The position numbers and the translations under genes are program-made. Source: CAG-103 sp905215475 (lineage in GTDB: Bacteria > Bacillota > Clostridia > Oscillospirales > Oscillospiraceae). From it: 64,000 bases of DNA. Position 1 is the stretch's first letter. Every line of letters starts with the position of its first letter. The DNA is taken from positions 1-64,000 of the forward strand of contig CAJMPW010000002.1 in NCBI GenBank assembly GCA_905215475.1, read 5' to 3'. Positions 7,013-18,504 of this stretch are shown piece by piece. Below the pieces are notes generated by a model. The model was not told where the DNA came from. It saw nothing but the letters and a program-made list of their open reading frames with translations, and did no database searches.

Positions 7013-7498
7013 TCACATCCCTTCGATCAGGTGCACGACCATACGCCCGCCCTCCGGGTCGATGCTGCACACGAACTCCGGCCGGTCGGGGATGAGCACC
7101 TCGCGCGCACCCTGCACGACATAGACGCTGCCGCGCGGCAGGTCGAGGATCTCGCGCAGCGTGCCGAGCGGCTCGCCCGCATCGGTCTCGACGGCGATGC
7201 CGATCAGATCCTGCTGAAAATACTGCCCGTCCGGCAGCGTGACATCCGCGCGCGCGATGGACACGACGCGGTTTTTGAGCGTCATGGCGGCGTTGACATC
7301 GTCATAATCCGCAAACTTGACGACGAGCATCCCCTTGTGCACGCGGCTGTGCGCGACGTGCACGGGCGCGCCGTCGATATAAAACGTCCGGAAGCCGAGC
7401 AGGAACGCCGCGTCATCCGCCCACGGCTGGATGCGCACCTCGCCGCGCACACCGTGCGTGTTGACGATCTTTCCTGCCTCCAGATACGGTTTTTGCAT
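7013..7498 (-). CDS. rimM: 16S rRNA processing protein RimM
   Basis: RimM assists assembly of the 30S head and binds protein S19. The 161 residues show the N-terminal beta-barrel (GKIVNTHGVRGEVRI, near 8-22) and the C-terminal PRC-barrel (YFQQDLIGIAVETDAGEPLG, then VYVVQGAREVLIPD). Length is normal for the family. It lies between khpA and trmD in the usual rpsP-khpA-rimM-trmD order. Confidence 0.93.
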   Translation of the reverse strand: MQKPYLEAGKIVNTHGVRGEVRIQPWADDAAFLLGFRTFYIDGAPVHVAHSRVHKGMLVVKFADYDDVNAAMTLKNRVVSIARADVTLPDGQYFQQDLIGIAVETDAGEPLGTLREILDLPRGSVYVVQGAREVLIPDRPEFVCSIDPEGGRMVVHLIEGM

Positions 7499-7565
7499 AG
7501 TTATTGCCCCCTTTTTGGGTGTAGGTGCAAAAAACGCACTGCACGGGTGCAGCGCGTTTCCTGCG

Positions 7566-7796
7566 TCAATCCATGATCTCCACGGAGACTTTCTTGCCCT
7601 TTCTCTGGGCGACAGCCTTCATCAGGATGCGGATCTCTTTGACGATCCGTCCCTGACGGCCGATGACCTTGCCCATATCGCCGTCGGCGACGCGCACTTC
7701 AAACACGGTCTCGCCGTTGGCCTCGCGCTCGGTCACAGAGACCTCGTCCGGTTTTTCCACGAGGTTCTGCACAATATAGGTCAGAAGTTCTTTCAT
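7566..7796 (-). CDS. khpA: KH-domain RNA-binding protein KhpA
   Basis: A 76-residue single KH domain with the GxxG loop in VIGRQGRIVKEIR. KhpA usually acts with KhpB (Jag) as an RNA chaperone in cell elongation and division control in Firmicutes. It sits immediately after rpsP and before rimM, the conserved place for this gene. Confidence 0.92.
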   Translation of the reverse strand: MKELLTYIVQNLVEKPDEVSVTEREANGETVFEVRVADGDMGKVIGRQGRIVKEIRILMKAVAQRKGKKVSVEIMD

Positions 7797-7811
7797 CTTT
7801 GGGGTCTCTCC

Positions 7812-8054
7812 TTATTCGGCTGCGAGGGCCTTCTTGAGCAGCGCACGAACGGTATCCGTCGGCTGCGCACCGTTGGCGAGCCAGTAGTTGGCGCGCTCGG
7901 CGTCGACGACGATCTTCTTGTCTGCGCTCAGCGGATCGTAAGTGCCGATCTCCTCAATGCATCTGCCGTCACGTGCGAAACGGGAATCCGCCACCACGAC
8001 GCGGTAAAAGGGAGCCTTCTTAGCGCCCATTCTGCGAAGTCTGATCTTGACCAT
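7812..8054 (-). CDS. rpsP: 30S ribosomal protein S16
   Basis: An 80-residue S16 of the short Firmicute type, starting MVKIRLRRMGAKKAPFYRVV and containing GTYDPLSADKKI. S16 binds 16S rRNA early in 30S assembly. It is second after ffh in the operon and is followed by khpA at 15 bp. Confidence 0.96.
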   Translation of the reverse strand: MVKIRLRRMGAKKAPFYRVVVADSRFARDGRCIEEIGTYDPLSADKKIVVDAERANYWLANGAQPTDTVRALLKKALAAE

Positions 8055-8116
8055 GTATCTTCACCTCCATCAATAATCTCTGTATCTCCAGCTCCCCGCG
8101 GGAGCTTGGAACCTGT

Positions 8117-9505
<1,389 letters not shown>

Positions 9506-9510
9506 GGTAT

Positions 9511-9861
9511 CTATCCTTTCAGATCCTGAAGCTGCCGCAGCGCCTGCTCGGCCAGCGGCCGGGCGTCGCCGCCGACACAGTCGCGCAGCTTCGTGAGCGT
9601 ATCCTCCAGCGCGGCCGCGGCCGTGCGCTGCGCGGCAAAGCGCTGCACCAGACCGAGCCTGGACTCTGCATCGCGCAGCGCGGCGTCCGCACGGCGGATG
9701 TTGTCCCACACGCCCTGACGCGAAATGCCGCTGCTGGCGGCGATCTCCGCCAGAGAGAGGTCCTGATTATAATGGAGGTCATAATACTCGCGCTGCTTTT
9801 CCGTGAGCAGCTCGCCGTAAAAATCGAACAGCATCGTGCGCCACACGGTCTCGTCCGGCAT
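9511..9861 (-). CDS. ylxM: YlxM/UPF0122 family helix-turn-helix protein
   Basis: A 116-residue protein with a sigma-70 region-4-like helix-turn-helix (LTEKQREYYDLHYNQDLSLA, then IAASSGISRQGVWDNIRRAD). YlxM is encoded next to ffh in most Firmicutes and modulates signal recognition particle function in streptococci. It starts behind GGGGAGGG. It is the first gene of the leftward operon and ends five bases before ffh. Confidence 0.92.
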   Translation of the reverse strand: MPDETVWRTMLFDFYGELLTEKQREYYDLHYNQDLSLAEIAASSGISRQGVWDNIRRADAALRDAESRLGLVQRFAAQRTAAAALEDTLTKLRDCVGGDARPLAEQALRQLQDLKG

Positions 9862-9908
9862 CGCAAGTCCCTCCCCGCTGTAAACCGTTTTTCCTTTACA
9901 GCATGGGT

Positions 9909-9937
9909 AGTATACGCCACCGCCGCGCGGGTGTCAA
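9909..9937 (-). promoter_or_regulatory. Housekeeping promoter of the ylxM-ffh-rpsP-khpA-rimM-trmD-rsmA operon
   Basis: On the minus strand, TTGACA (9937-9932) and TATACT (9914-9909) are separated by exactly 17 bp, close to the sigma-A consensus. The start would fall about 40 bases upstream of ylxM. Confidence 0.85.
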
Positions 9938-10018
9938 GTATTTTTTCTTGTCACCGCATAGTTTCTTTTCCGCGCGGGCAACATTTTGGTACTGCAAACC
10001 GTTTTTGGAGGGATCTAC

Positions 10019-13000
10019 ATGGCCGATACCAACGCCGGCGCCCTGTGTGAGGCAGGGCGGCGCGATGCCCAAGCCCTGACCGTGACCGGCCGCCGCCGCG
10101 CGCACACCGGCAGCATCCGGCGCGCCGCGCGCACGCTCACACACGCGGCAAAAGCCGTCACGCCCGAGACGCCGAACGGCGCGTGGCTGCGCGATAACCA
10201 GACCCTTGCCCGCACCGCTGCAAACGACGCCGCAGCCGCGCTGCGCCATGCGCATACGCTGCGTGCATCCGGCACGCAGACCGTGCTGCACGTCTGCTGT
10301 GCGGGGCTGCTGCGCGCCTGCGGCAACGCGCTCACGCCCAAGGCTGCACAGGCATATCTCGCGGGCTTTCAGGACGTGCTGCCGCTTGAGACGGCGGAGC
10401 TTGCGCTGCTCGTGCCGGGGCTGCAGGCGGCGACAGTCTGCGCGCTGGCAGACACCTATGCACATGACGGAGCTGCCGCGCCCGCGCTCTTCACGTCGCT
10501 GCGTGCGCTCGGCACGGCCGCGTGGGCAGCACTCACCGAGCGGTGCGATCGCGTGGGGCGCATCCTCGCGCGCGATCCGGCGGGCGTCTACCCCGCGATG
10601 GACGCAGCCACACGCACCCGCTACCGGCAGACCGTGGCGCGGCTTGCGCGGCGCACGGGCCGCTCGGAGATTGACATTGCCGAGGACGTGCTCGCGCGCG
10701 CGCAAAGCGGCGAGGGGGCGCGGCGGCACGTGGGCTGGTTTTTGCTGCGCGAGGTGCTCGGCGCACCGGAAAAGCGCCGTGACGGTGCGTGGTACATCGC
10801 CGCCGTCATTATGGGGACGCTGGCTTTGTCGCTGCTGCTGGGCTTTGCGACCGGGAGCGTATCGGGCGCGGTGCTGCTGCTGATCCCGGTGTCGGAAGCC
10901 GTCAAGGGGCTGCTGGACGCGGTGCTGCTGCGCGTGACGAAGCCGCGCTTCGTGCCGCGGCTGGCGCTGCGGCGCGGTATCCCGCCGGAGGGCAAGACCC
11001 TGTGCGTGATCGCGGCGCTGCTCACCCGCCCCGGCGATGCGCACACGCTCGCCGCGCGTCTGGAGGAATACGCGCTGTGCAACCGCGATGCGGGTGAGCA
11101 GCTCCTGTTCGGGCTGCTGGCAGATCTTCCGGAGGCGGCACAGGCGCACAGGGCCGGCGACGAGGCGATCCTGCGCGCGGCGCGCACGGAGATCGAAGCG
11201 CTCAACGCACGCTATGGCGGGCGGTTTTACCTCTTCACGCGCGAGCGCACACGGACGCCCGACGGTCTCTGGCGTCCCTGGGAGCGAAAGCGCGGCGCGC
11301 TGCTCCGGCTCGCGCAGCTTCTGTGCGGTGAGGCGGATGCGATGCACTGTGCCGCCGGTGATGCGGCGGCGCTGCGCGGCACGGCATATCTGCTGACCCT
11401 CGACGCCGACACGCGCCTGACACCGGGCGCTGCACGCGCGCTCGTGGGCGCGATGCTCCATCCGCTCAACCGCCCGGTCGTGGACGCGCAGCGCGGCGTG
11501 GTCACGCACGGCTACGGTCTGCTGCACCCGCGCATGGCGACGGAGCTGCAGAGCGCACGCGCGAGCGACTGGGCGCGCGTATTCGCCGGTCCCGGCGGCA
11601 GCGACCCCTACGGCGGCGTATGCGGGGAGCTGTATATGGACTGCTTCGACCGCGGCGGCTTTTCGGGCAAGGGCATCCTCGACGTGCGCGCGCTGCTCGC
11701 CTGCTGCGGCGGCGATGCCCTGCCCGAGCAGCGCATCCTCAGCCACGATGCGCTCGAGGGCGCGTATCTGCACGGCGGCTTTCTCGGCGACGTGGAGCTC
11801 ACGGACACCTTCCCCGCCGCACCGCTTGCATGGGGCGCGCGAGCGCACCGGTGGATCCGCGGCGACTGGCAAAACGCGCCGTGGATCTTCTCCCGGCGCG
11901 CACGGGCGCTGCACCCGATCGACCGGTTTCGGCTGGCGGACAGCCTGCGGCGCTCGCTCGTCGCCCCGGCGACGTGGGCAGCCGTCTTCCTCGGCTGCGT
12001 GCTGCGCTGGCCGGGGCTGCGGCTGGCGGCATATGCCGCGCTGCTGGCGCTGGCGCAGGGGCTCATCTTCTCGCTCGGTCACCCGATCGTGCACCCGGCG
12101 GACGCGCGCGTGCGCTATCACAGCAGCGTTCTGCCGGGGCTCGCCGCCGCCGTGGTGCAGACGGTGCTGCGGCTGATCCTGCTGCCGTGGGAAGCGGTCC
12201 TGAACGCCTCCGCCATCGTGACGGCGCTCTGGCGCATGACGGTCTCGCACCGGGATCTCCTGCAATGGCAGACGGCGGCGCAGCGAGCCGGAAAGCGCGA
12301 CGGACCGGCGGCGTACCTGCGCGCGCTCTGGCCGGCAAGTGCGCTCGGGCTGCTCACGGCTGTGCTCACGCCGAGCCCGACGGGGCTGGCAGCCGGCATC
12401 GTGTGGACGCTCTCCCCGTTCGTGCTCGCGGCGCTCGGCGCGCCGAATGCAGACGCACCGGCACAGCTTTCACGCGCGGCACAGCGGGAGCTGCTGGGCT
12501 GGGCAAAGGCGACATGGCAGTATTTTGAGACGTTCTGCACTGTCGGGGAACACTATCTGCCGCCGGACAACGTGCAGACCCAGCCGCCGACCGGCACGGC
12601 GCACCGCACATCGCCGACGAACATGGGCTTTGCGCTCTTGTCCGCGCTCAGCGCACACGCGCTGGGCGTTGACAACGGGCGCGGGTTGGCTTTGGCGGAG
12701 CGGATGCTCACGACCATGGAGCAGCTCCCGCGCTGGAACGGGCACTTTTACAACTGGTATCACACGTGCACGCTGCGGCCGATGCCGCCGCTGTATGTGT
12801 CCACGGTGGACAGCGGCAACTGTGCCGCCGCCCTGCTCGCGGCGGCAAACGCCCTGCGCGGCTGGGGACAGGACGCGCTTGCGGCGCGGGCACAGGCGCT
12901 GTGCGACGGTATGGACTTTGCCCTGCTCTACGACCCGCAGCGCCGCCTGATGCACATTGGCATCGACACCGGCAGCGGCAAGCGCTCCGAGGGGTATTAC

Positions 13001-16000
13001 GACCTGCTCGAGAGTGAGGCGCGCCTGACATCATACTTTGCCGTGGCGCGCGGCGACGTGCCGCGTGAGCACTGGCGCGCCCTGTCGCGCGCACAGGTGC
13101 AGCACGAGCGCTACCGCGGCTGCGTATCGTGGTCGGGGTCGGTGTTCGAGTATCTGATGCCGGAGCTGTTTTTGCCGCCGCAGCGCGATTCGCTGCTGTG
13201 GGAGAGCGCAAAATTCTGCCTGCGCGTACAGCGGCGGCGCGTGCGCACGGGGCAGCCGTGGGGCGTGTCAGAGAGCGCGTACTTTGCGCTCGACAGCGCC
13301 CTGAGCTACCGCTACAAGGCGCACGGCTGCGCGGCGCTGGCCATGCAGCCGGACATGGATCGTGAGCTCGTGCTCTCGCCGTACAGCGCCTTTCTCGCAC
13401 TGGCCGTCGCGCCGCGTGCGGCGGTGCGCGATCTGCGCAGATTCGCTGCGCGCGGTCTGCTGGGGCAGTACGGCTTCCGGGAGGCGCTCGACTGCACGCG
13501 CGCACGCACGGGCGGCGGCGGGCAGATCGTGCACTGCGTGATGGCGCATCATCAGGGCATGAGCCTGCTGTCAGCGTGCAACGCGCTGTGCGGCGGGCAG
13601 GTGCAGCGCTGGTTTCTGGCAGACCCCGCCATGCGCGCGCACATGAGCCTGCTGTCCGAGCGCCTGCCGCTCGGCGCACCGGCGCTGCGCCGGCGTCCGG
13701 AGGCGCAGCGCGGAAAGCCGCACCGCCGCGCGCTGCCGGAGCTCACGGTCGAGGGCACGGGCGCAGACGCAGAGGCGCCGCGCTGCACGCTGCTCTCCAA
13801 CGGCACGTACTGTCTCGCCGTGACCGAGGCTGGGCAGAGCTTTGCACGCTGGCACGCGCTGAGCGTCTGCCGCCGGGGCACACGCAGCGACCCTGCCGCC
13901 GCGCCAGTGGTATCGCTTGAGACCGACGGCGTGTGCACGCCGCTGCTGCCGGGCACGGCCGATGCGGCGCGGTGGCGCTTTACGGTGCGCGCGGCGCAGT
14001 TTTCAACGCGCCACGGCAGCGTGACCGCCGTGCAGACCTTCACCGTACCGGAGCGTGTCAACGGCGAGGTGCGCGCGCTGACGCTCTCGTCCCCCGACGG
14101 GATCGACGGCACGGTACGGCTCACGTTCGAGGCCGTGCTCGCGCCGTGGGAGGATTATGTCAACCACCCGGCGTTCGCGCGGCTCGGCTTTCAGAGCGTG
14201 CTGCGGCGCAATGCGCTGCTGCTGCGCCGGCTCGGGCGCGGCGAGAAGCCGGAGACGTGGCTGTGCGCCGTATGCGACCGGCAGGCGGACTTTTACGCCG
14301 AAGGGGCGATCCCAGGCTGGCTGCGCGCAGGGTATGTGCAGGTGCGCGTTGCGGTGCACACGCCGCCGGACACGCCGTGGCGTGTGCGCTTTGCGCTCGG
14401 TGTGGGCGCACACGAGGACGATGCGTTCGCGGCGGCGCAGCGCGCGCTCGTGCTGCCGCCGGAATCGGCGGCGGCGCTGCCGGGGACGCTGGCGGCGCAA
14501 TACGGCATGACGGACGCAGAGCTCGAGGGCGCGATGGCGCACATCTCACCGCTGCTGTTTGCGACCGCCGCGCCGGATGCATCGGCGCAGCAGCTGGAGC
14601 GCCCGGCACTCTGGGCACACGGCATCTCCGGCGATCTGCCTGTCTGGTGCGCGCGCCCGGAGGCGCACGTGCTGCGGCAGTGGGCGCTGCTGCGCGCGCT
14701 CGGCATCGGGTGCGATCTCGCGCTGTGCACCTCCGACGGCGGAGACTACCTCCAGCCAACGCGCACAAAGGTGCGCGGAGCGCTCGCGGCGCTCGATCTC
14801 ACGCACTGTCTGGATGCGCCCGGCGGCGTACACCTCGTGCCGGAGGACGCCTTCGCAGACGTGGCGGCGGCCGCTGCCATCCGTCCCGGCATGGCGCACA
14901 CGCGCTGCACGCTGCCGCTGCTGCCCCCGCCGGGCGACCGGCGGACAATGCCAACCGGCAGCGACGTGCACTGGGACGCCGACGGCACGGTCGCCTTCAC
15001 CGGACTGCCGCCGCGCGCGTGGAGCAACGTGCTCACGAACGGGCGCTTCGGCTTTCTTGCGACCGACGCGGGTACGGGGCATCTGTGGTATCGCAACGCG
15101 CACACCGGGCGCATCAACCGCTGGCTGTGCGACCCGTGGGTGCTGCGCGGCACGGAGACGCTGCGCATGACAACACGCGCGGGCGCGGTATCGCTCTTTA
15201 ACGACGACGGGCGCGCACGGGTGGAATACGGCTTCGGCTGGGCGGCGTGGGAGCGCACCGTGGACGGGATGTCCGTGCGCGTGACGGCGTTCGTACCCGA
15301 GGACGCAAACGCGCGCGTGCTGCTCATCGAGTGCGCGGGGCGTGCACGCATCACATGGCACACCGACCTTGTCTGTGCCGGGCGCAACGCGGACGCCCCC
15401 GCCGTGGTGACGGCGTATTCCGGCGGCGTGTTCACGGCCGAGAATGCACGCGCGCCCACGCCCCTGCGCGTTTGCGCGGCGGCAGGTATGCCGCTCACGG
15501 GGTGGACGTGCGACCGGTTTTCATTCCTGCGCGGGCAGATGGACCGGCGCGCGGGCGCAGGGCTGAGCCCCTGCTTTGCGCTCGAAGGCGTCGTCGAGCG
15601 GCAGGGCGTGCTCGTGTGCGGCTGCGATACGCGCGCAAACCTCCTGCGCCTGACGCAGCCGGACGAGGCCGTGCACGCGCTGCACCGGGTGCGCGAGCGG
15701 TGGCTGGGTGCGGTGTCGCGCCTGTGGATCACGACGCCGGACGAAAGCATGAACCGCTATCTCGGCGGCTGGGCGGCGTATCAGACGCTGTGCTGCCGAC
15801 TGATGGCGCGCACGAGCCTGTACCAGAACGGCGGCGCGTTCGGCTTCCGCGACCAGCTTCAGGACGCGGTGAACCTGCTGCTGCTCGACAGTGAACCTGC
15901 GCGTGCGCAGATCGGGCGCGCGTGCGCGCACCAGTTTTCCGCCGGGGACGTGTGCCACTGGTGGCACGCAGGCGCAGGGGTCGAGCACGGCGTGCGCACG

Positions 16001-17152
16001 CGCATCTCGGACGACCTGCTGTGGCTGCCATGGGCGGTGTGCGAGTATGCGCAAAAGACCGGCGACACGCAGATCCTGAGCGCGGAGTATCCCTTCCTCA
16101 CAGGTGAGGAGCTGGCGGAAAACGAGCATGACCGCTACCAGCCGCTCACGCCGGGGACGGAAACCGGCACGGTGCTCGAGCACTGCCGCCGCGCCTTTAT
16201 GCGCGTGCTCGCGCGGGGCGTGGGCGCGCACGGTCTGCTGCGCATCGGCACCGGCGACTGGAACGACGCCTTCGACCGTGTGGGCGCTCAGGGGCGCGGC
16301 GAGAGCGTGTGGCTGACGTGGTTTTTTGCCATCACAGCGCGGAAATTTGCCGCCCTCATCGGCGGACACGCGGCCGGGCAGCTCACCCTTGCCGCCGACC
16401 GCTGCACGCGCGCGGCCGAGGCCGCGTGGGACGGCGCGTGGTATCGCCGCGGCTACTATGACGACGGGCAGCCGCTCGGCTCTGAAAAAAGCGCCGAGTG
16501 CCGCATCGACGCGATCGCGCAGGCGTTTTCAGCCTTTGACACACACGCCGACCCCGCGCACGTGCACTGTGCACTCACGAGCGCCGTGACGCAGCTCTTC
16601 GACCGGGAGCACAACGTCGTGCGGCTGTTCGACCCGCCCATCACGCGGCGCACGCCCGAGACGGGCTACGTGCGCAGCTACGGCGCGGGGCTGCGCGAAA
16701 ACGGCGGACAGTACACCCACGGTGCGCTGTGGCTGGCCATGGCGCTGCTGCGCACGGGGCGCACGGACGAGGGCGCACAGATCCTGCGCGCGGTGCTGCC
16801 CGCAGCGCACGACCCGGCGCGCTACGAGGGCGAGCCGTATGTGCTCGCAGCCGATGTCGCCGCCGGGGACAACGCCGGTGTGGCCGGCTGGACATGGTAT
16901 ACCGGCGCGGCGGGCTGGTATCTGCGCATCACGGCGGAGGAGCTGCTGGGGCTGCACCTGCGCGGCGGTGTGCTCTACCCCGAGCTGCGGCTGCCGGACG
17001 GCTGGCCGGAGTGCACCGTGCGCTGGCGCGACGGCGCAGGGCTGCTGCACACGATCCGCCTGCGGCCGGACGGCGTGACCGTGGACGAAAAGCCCTATGA
17101 CGGCGGCGGCATCGGCAAAAAACAGCCGAAACCCTATTCCCAAGATAGGTAA
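10019..17152 (+). CDS. Giant cyclic beta-1,2-glucan synthase-like protein (GT84 plus GH94-type phosphorylase domain)
   Basis: A 2377-residue membrane enzyme resembling NdvB/Cgs. ATG 10019 is chosen because GGAGGG lies seven bases upstream. Two or more membrane helices at about 258-305 precede a glycosyltransferase core with TLDADTRLTP (about 459) and ILSHDALEGAYL. Further hydrophobic segments lie near 645-830. A glucoamylase-like domain follows (HRTSPTNMGFALLSALSA, near 865). The C-terminal third is a GH94-type phosphorylase region with GAFGFRDQLQDAVNL, HWWH and the likely catalytic Asp in GTGDWNDAF (about 2080). In Proteobacteria such enzymes prime, elongate, trim and cyclise beta-1,2-glucan. 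The product here is inferred only. The gene is divergent from ylxM and has no export partner beside it. Confidence 0.85.
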   Translation: MADTNAGALCEAGRRDAQALTVTGRRRAHTGSIRRAARTLTHAAKAVTPETPNGAWLRDNQTLARTAANDAAAALRHAHTLRASGTQTVLHVCCAGLLRACGNALTPKAAQAYLAGFQDVLPLETAELALLVPGLQAATVCALADTYAHDGAAAPALFTSLRALGTAAWAALTERCDRVGRILARDPAGVYPAMDAATRTRYRQTVARLARRTGRSEIDIAEDVLARAQSGEGARRHVGWFLLREVLGAPEKRRDGAWYIAAVIMGTLALSLLLGFATGSVSGAVLLLIPVSEAVKGLLDAVLLRVTKPRFVPRLALRRGIPPEGKTLCVIAALLTRPGDAHTLAARLEEYALCNRDAGEQLLFGLLADLPEAAQAHRAGDEAILRAARTEIEALNARYGGRFYLFTRERTRTPDGLWRPWERKRGALLRLAQLLCGEADAMHCAAGDAAALRGTAYLLTLDADTRLTPGAARALVGAMLHPLNRPVVDAQRGVVTHGYGLLHPRMATELQSARASDWARVFAGPGGSDPYGGVCGELYMDCFDRGGFSGKGILDVRALLACCGGDALPEQRILSHDALEGAYLHGGFLGDVELTDTFPAAPLAWGARAHRWIRGDWQNAPWIFSRRARALHPIDRFRLADSLRRSLVAPATWAAVFLGCVLRWPGLRLAAYAALLALAQGLIFSLGHPIVHPADARVRYHSSVLPGLAAAVVQTVLRLILLPWEAVLNASAIVTALWRMTVSHRDLLQWQTAAQRAGKRDGPAAYLRALWPASALGLLTAVLTPSPTGLAAGIVWTLSPFVLAALGAPNADAPAQLSRAAQRELLGWAKATWQYFETFCTVGEHYLPPDNVQTQPPTGTAHRTSPTNMGFALLSALSAHALGVDNGRGLALAERMLTTMEQLPRWNGHFYNWYHTCTLRPMPPLYVSTVDSGNCAAALLAAANALRGWGQDALAARAQALCDGMDFALLYDPQRRLMHIGIDTGSGKRSEGYYDLLESEARLTSYFAVARGDVPREHWRALSRAQVQHERYRGCVSWSGSVFEYLMPELFLPPQRDSLLWESAKFCLRVQRRRVRTGQPWGVSESAYFALDSALSYRYKAHGCAALAMQPDMDRELVLSPYSAFLALAVAPRAAVRDLRRFAARGLLGQYGFREALDCTRARTGGGGQIVHCVMAHHQGMSLLSACNALCGGQVQRWFLADPAMRAHMSLLSERLPLGAPALRRRPEAQRGKPHRRALPELTVEGTGADAEAPRCTLLSNGTYCLAVTEAGQSFARWHALSVCRRGTRSDPAAAPVVSLETDGVCTPLLPGTADAARWRFTVRAAQFSTRHGSVTAVQTFTVPERVNGEVRALTLSSPDGIDGTVRLTFEAVLAPWEDYVNHPAFARLGFQSVLRRNALLLRRLGRGEKPETWLCAVCDRQADFYAEGAIPGWLRAGYVQVRVAVHTPPDTPWRVRFALGVGAHEDDAFAAAQRALVLPPESAAALPGTLAAQYGMTDAELEGAMAHISPLLFATAAPDASAQQLERPALWAHGISGDLPVWCARPEAHVLRQWALLRALGIGCDLALCTSDGGDYLQPTRTKVRGALAALDLTHCLDAPGGVHLVPEDAFADVAAAAAIRPGMAHTRCTLPLLPPPGDRRTMPTGSDVHWDADGTVAFTGLPPRAWSNVLTNGRFGFLATDAGTGHLWYRNAHTGRINRWLCDPWVLRGTETLRMTTRAGAVSLFNDDGRARVEYGFGWAAWERTVDGMSVRVTAFVPEDANARVLLIECAGRARITWHTDLVCAGRNADAPAVVTAYSGGVFTAENARAPTPLRVCAAAGMPLTGWTCDRFSFLRGQMDRRAGAGLSPCFALEGVVERQGVLVCGCDTRANLLRLTQPDEAVHALHRVRERWLGAVSRLWITTPDESMNRYLGGWAAYQTLCCRLMARTSLYQNGGAFGFRDQLQDAVNLLLLDSEPARAQIGRACAHQFSAGDVCHWWHAGAGVEHGVRTRISDDLLWLPWAVCEYAQKTGDTQILSAEYPFLTGEELAENEHDRYQPLTPGTETGTVLEHCRRAFMRVLARGVGAHGLLRIGTGDWNDAFDRVGAQGRGESVWLTWFFAITARKFAALIGGHAAGQLTLAADRCTRAAEAAWDGAWYRRGYYDDGQPLGSEKSAECRIDAIAQAFSAFDTHADPAHVHCALTSAVTQLFDREHNVVRLFDPPITRRTPETGYVRSYGAGLRENGGQYTHGALWLAMALLRTGRTDEGAQILRAVLPAAHDPARYEGEPYVLAADVAAGDNAGVAGWTWYTGAAGWYLRITAEELLGLHLRGGVLYPELRLPDGWPECTVRWRDGAGLLHTIRLRPDGVTVDEKPYDGGGIGKKQPKPYSQDR

Positions 17153-17165
17153 CACATGATATAAT
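17137..17165 (+). promoter_or_regulatory. Candidate promoter of yfmF-lgt
   Basis: TATAAT at 17160-17165 with TTCCCA 17 bp upstream. The -10 is perfect, the -35 weak. It overlaps the end of the glucan synthase gene. Confidence 0.5.
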
Positions 17166-17214
17166 AATGCATTCAGAAGAAACGGAAACACCCATCTGGG
17201 AAAGGAGCGCAATT

Positions 17215-18504
17215 ATGCAACGCACCCGCACGGAGATCCTGCCCGGCGTGTGGCTGACCGCCCTGCGCACGGAGAAGTTCAAGACCGCGTGGCTGAGCGT
17301 GGATCTGCTGACACAGCTGCAGCGTGAAACGGCCGCCTGCACGGCCGTGCTGCCGTACGTGCTGCGGCACGGCTGCACGCGCCTGCCCGATCCGGAGGCG
17401 ATCGCGGCCGAGCTTGACGCGCTCGGCGGCGCGCGCATCACGCCGGTCGTGCGCAAGCACGGTGAGATCCAGAGCATCGGCTTTGACGCCGAATTTCCCG
17501 ACGATGCCGCGCTCGGTGCGGATGTGTTCCCCCGGCTTGCGGCCGACGTTGCCGACCTGCTGCTGCACCCGAACACGCGCGGCGGTCTGCTGCGGCCGGA
17601 CATCGTCGGGTGCGAACGCGAGCAGCTGCTCGCGCGCATCCGCGCCGCCGCGCCCGACACGCGCACCTATGCCCGCGAGCGTCTGTACGCCCATATGTGC
17701 TGCTGTGAGGATTTTGCCGTGCCCCGCCTCGGCGAGGAGAGCGGCGCCGAGCGCATCCACTACCGCAAGCTGACGATGCGCTACCACGATGTGCTGGCGA
17801 CGAGCCCGGTGGAGATCTTCTACTGCGGCTCTCTTGAGGGAAAGCGCGCTGCGCGCATCCTCACGGACGCGCTTGCCACGATGCCGCGCGCCGAGCTTGA
17901 CGAGGACATCGGCACGGATATCCGCATGAACGCGCTCGAGGAGCAGACGCGCTATGTGACCGAGACGCTCCCGGGCGCGCAGACACAGCTCGCCGTGGGC
18001 TACCGCCTCGGCGCGTGCATGGAAGACCCCGACCTGCCGGCGCTGTTCGTTTTCAACGCGCTCTACGGCAGCTGCGCGACATCGAAGCTGTTTTTAAGCC
18101 TGCATGAGCGGCTCGGTCTGTGCAGCTGCATCGATTCGCAGCTGGACACGCACAAGGGGCTGCTGACCGTGACGGGCAGCATCGACGCGGATGATCACGA
18201 GCGCGTGCTCGCCGAGATCACCGCGCAGCTCGACGCCGTGCGCAGCGGTGCGTTCACGGATGAGGAGCTGCATTGCGCCATACGCAGCGCGGCCGGTGAC
18301 CTGCGCGCCATGGCCGACGCGCCCGGGGCGCTTGCCGCCTACTGGTTCCAGCACACGATCCAGGGGCTGGACATCGACCCGTTCGAGATGGCCGCGCTCG
18401 TAGAGGAGGTCACGCGCGATGACGTGACGGCTGCCGCCGCCGACATCGTGTGCGACTGTGTATATCTGCTCAAGGGAACGGAGGAAAGCGCCGATGACGA
18501 ATAA
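17215..18504 (+). CDS. yfmF: YfmF-like M16 peptidase homolog without catalytic site
   Basis: A 429-residue member of the insulinase/M16 fold. The zinc motif HxxEH is absent; the corresponding segment reads LPYVLRHGCTRLPDPEAIAA, as in the inactive half (YfmF) of the YfmF/YfmH pair. The C-terminal half keeps the family pattern YGSCATSKLFLSLHERLGLC. In Bacillus the pair is linked to EF-P 5-aminopentanol modification and resembles AlbE/AlbF. ATG 17215 has AAAGGAG upstream. Oddly, the usual yfmH partner is not downstream; lgt follows after 60 bp. Function without the partner is uncertain. Confidence 0.8.
   Translation: MQRTRTEILPGVWLTALRTEKFKTAWLSVDLLTQLQRETAACTAVLPYVLRHGCTRLPDPEAIAAELDALGGARITPVVRKHGEIQSIGFDAEFPDDAALGADVFPRLAADVADLLLHPNTRGGLLRPDIVGCEREQLLARIRAAAPDTRTYARERLYAHMCCCEDFAVPRLGEESGAERIHYRKLTMRYHDVLATSPVEIFYCGSLEGKRAARILTDALATMPRAELDEDIGTDIRMNALEEQTRYVTETLPGAQTQLAVGYRLGACMEDPDLPALFVFNALYGSCATSKLFLSLHERLGLCSCIDSQLDTHKGLLTVTGSIDADDHERVLAEITAQLDAVRSGAFTDEELHCAIRSAAGDLRAMADAPGALAAYWFQHTIQGLDIDPFEMAALVEEVTRDDVTAAAADIVCDCVYLLKGTEESADDE

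Noticed and set aside
9896..12265. 789-codon minus-strand open frame inside the glucan synthase gene
   Set aside because: Arg/Ala/Gln-rich shadow of the real gene with no recognisable domain.
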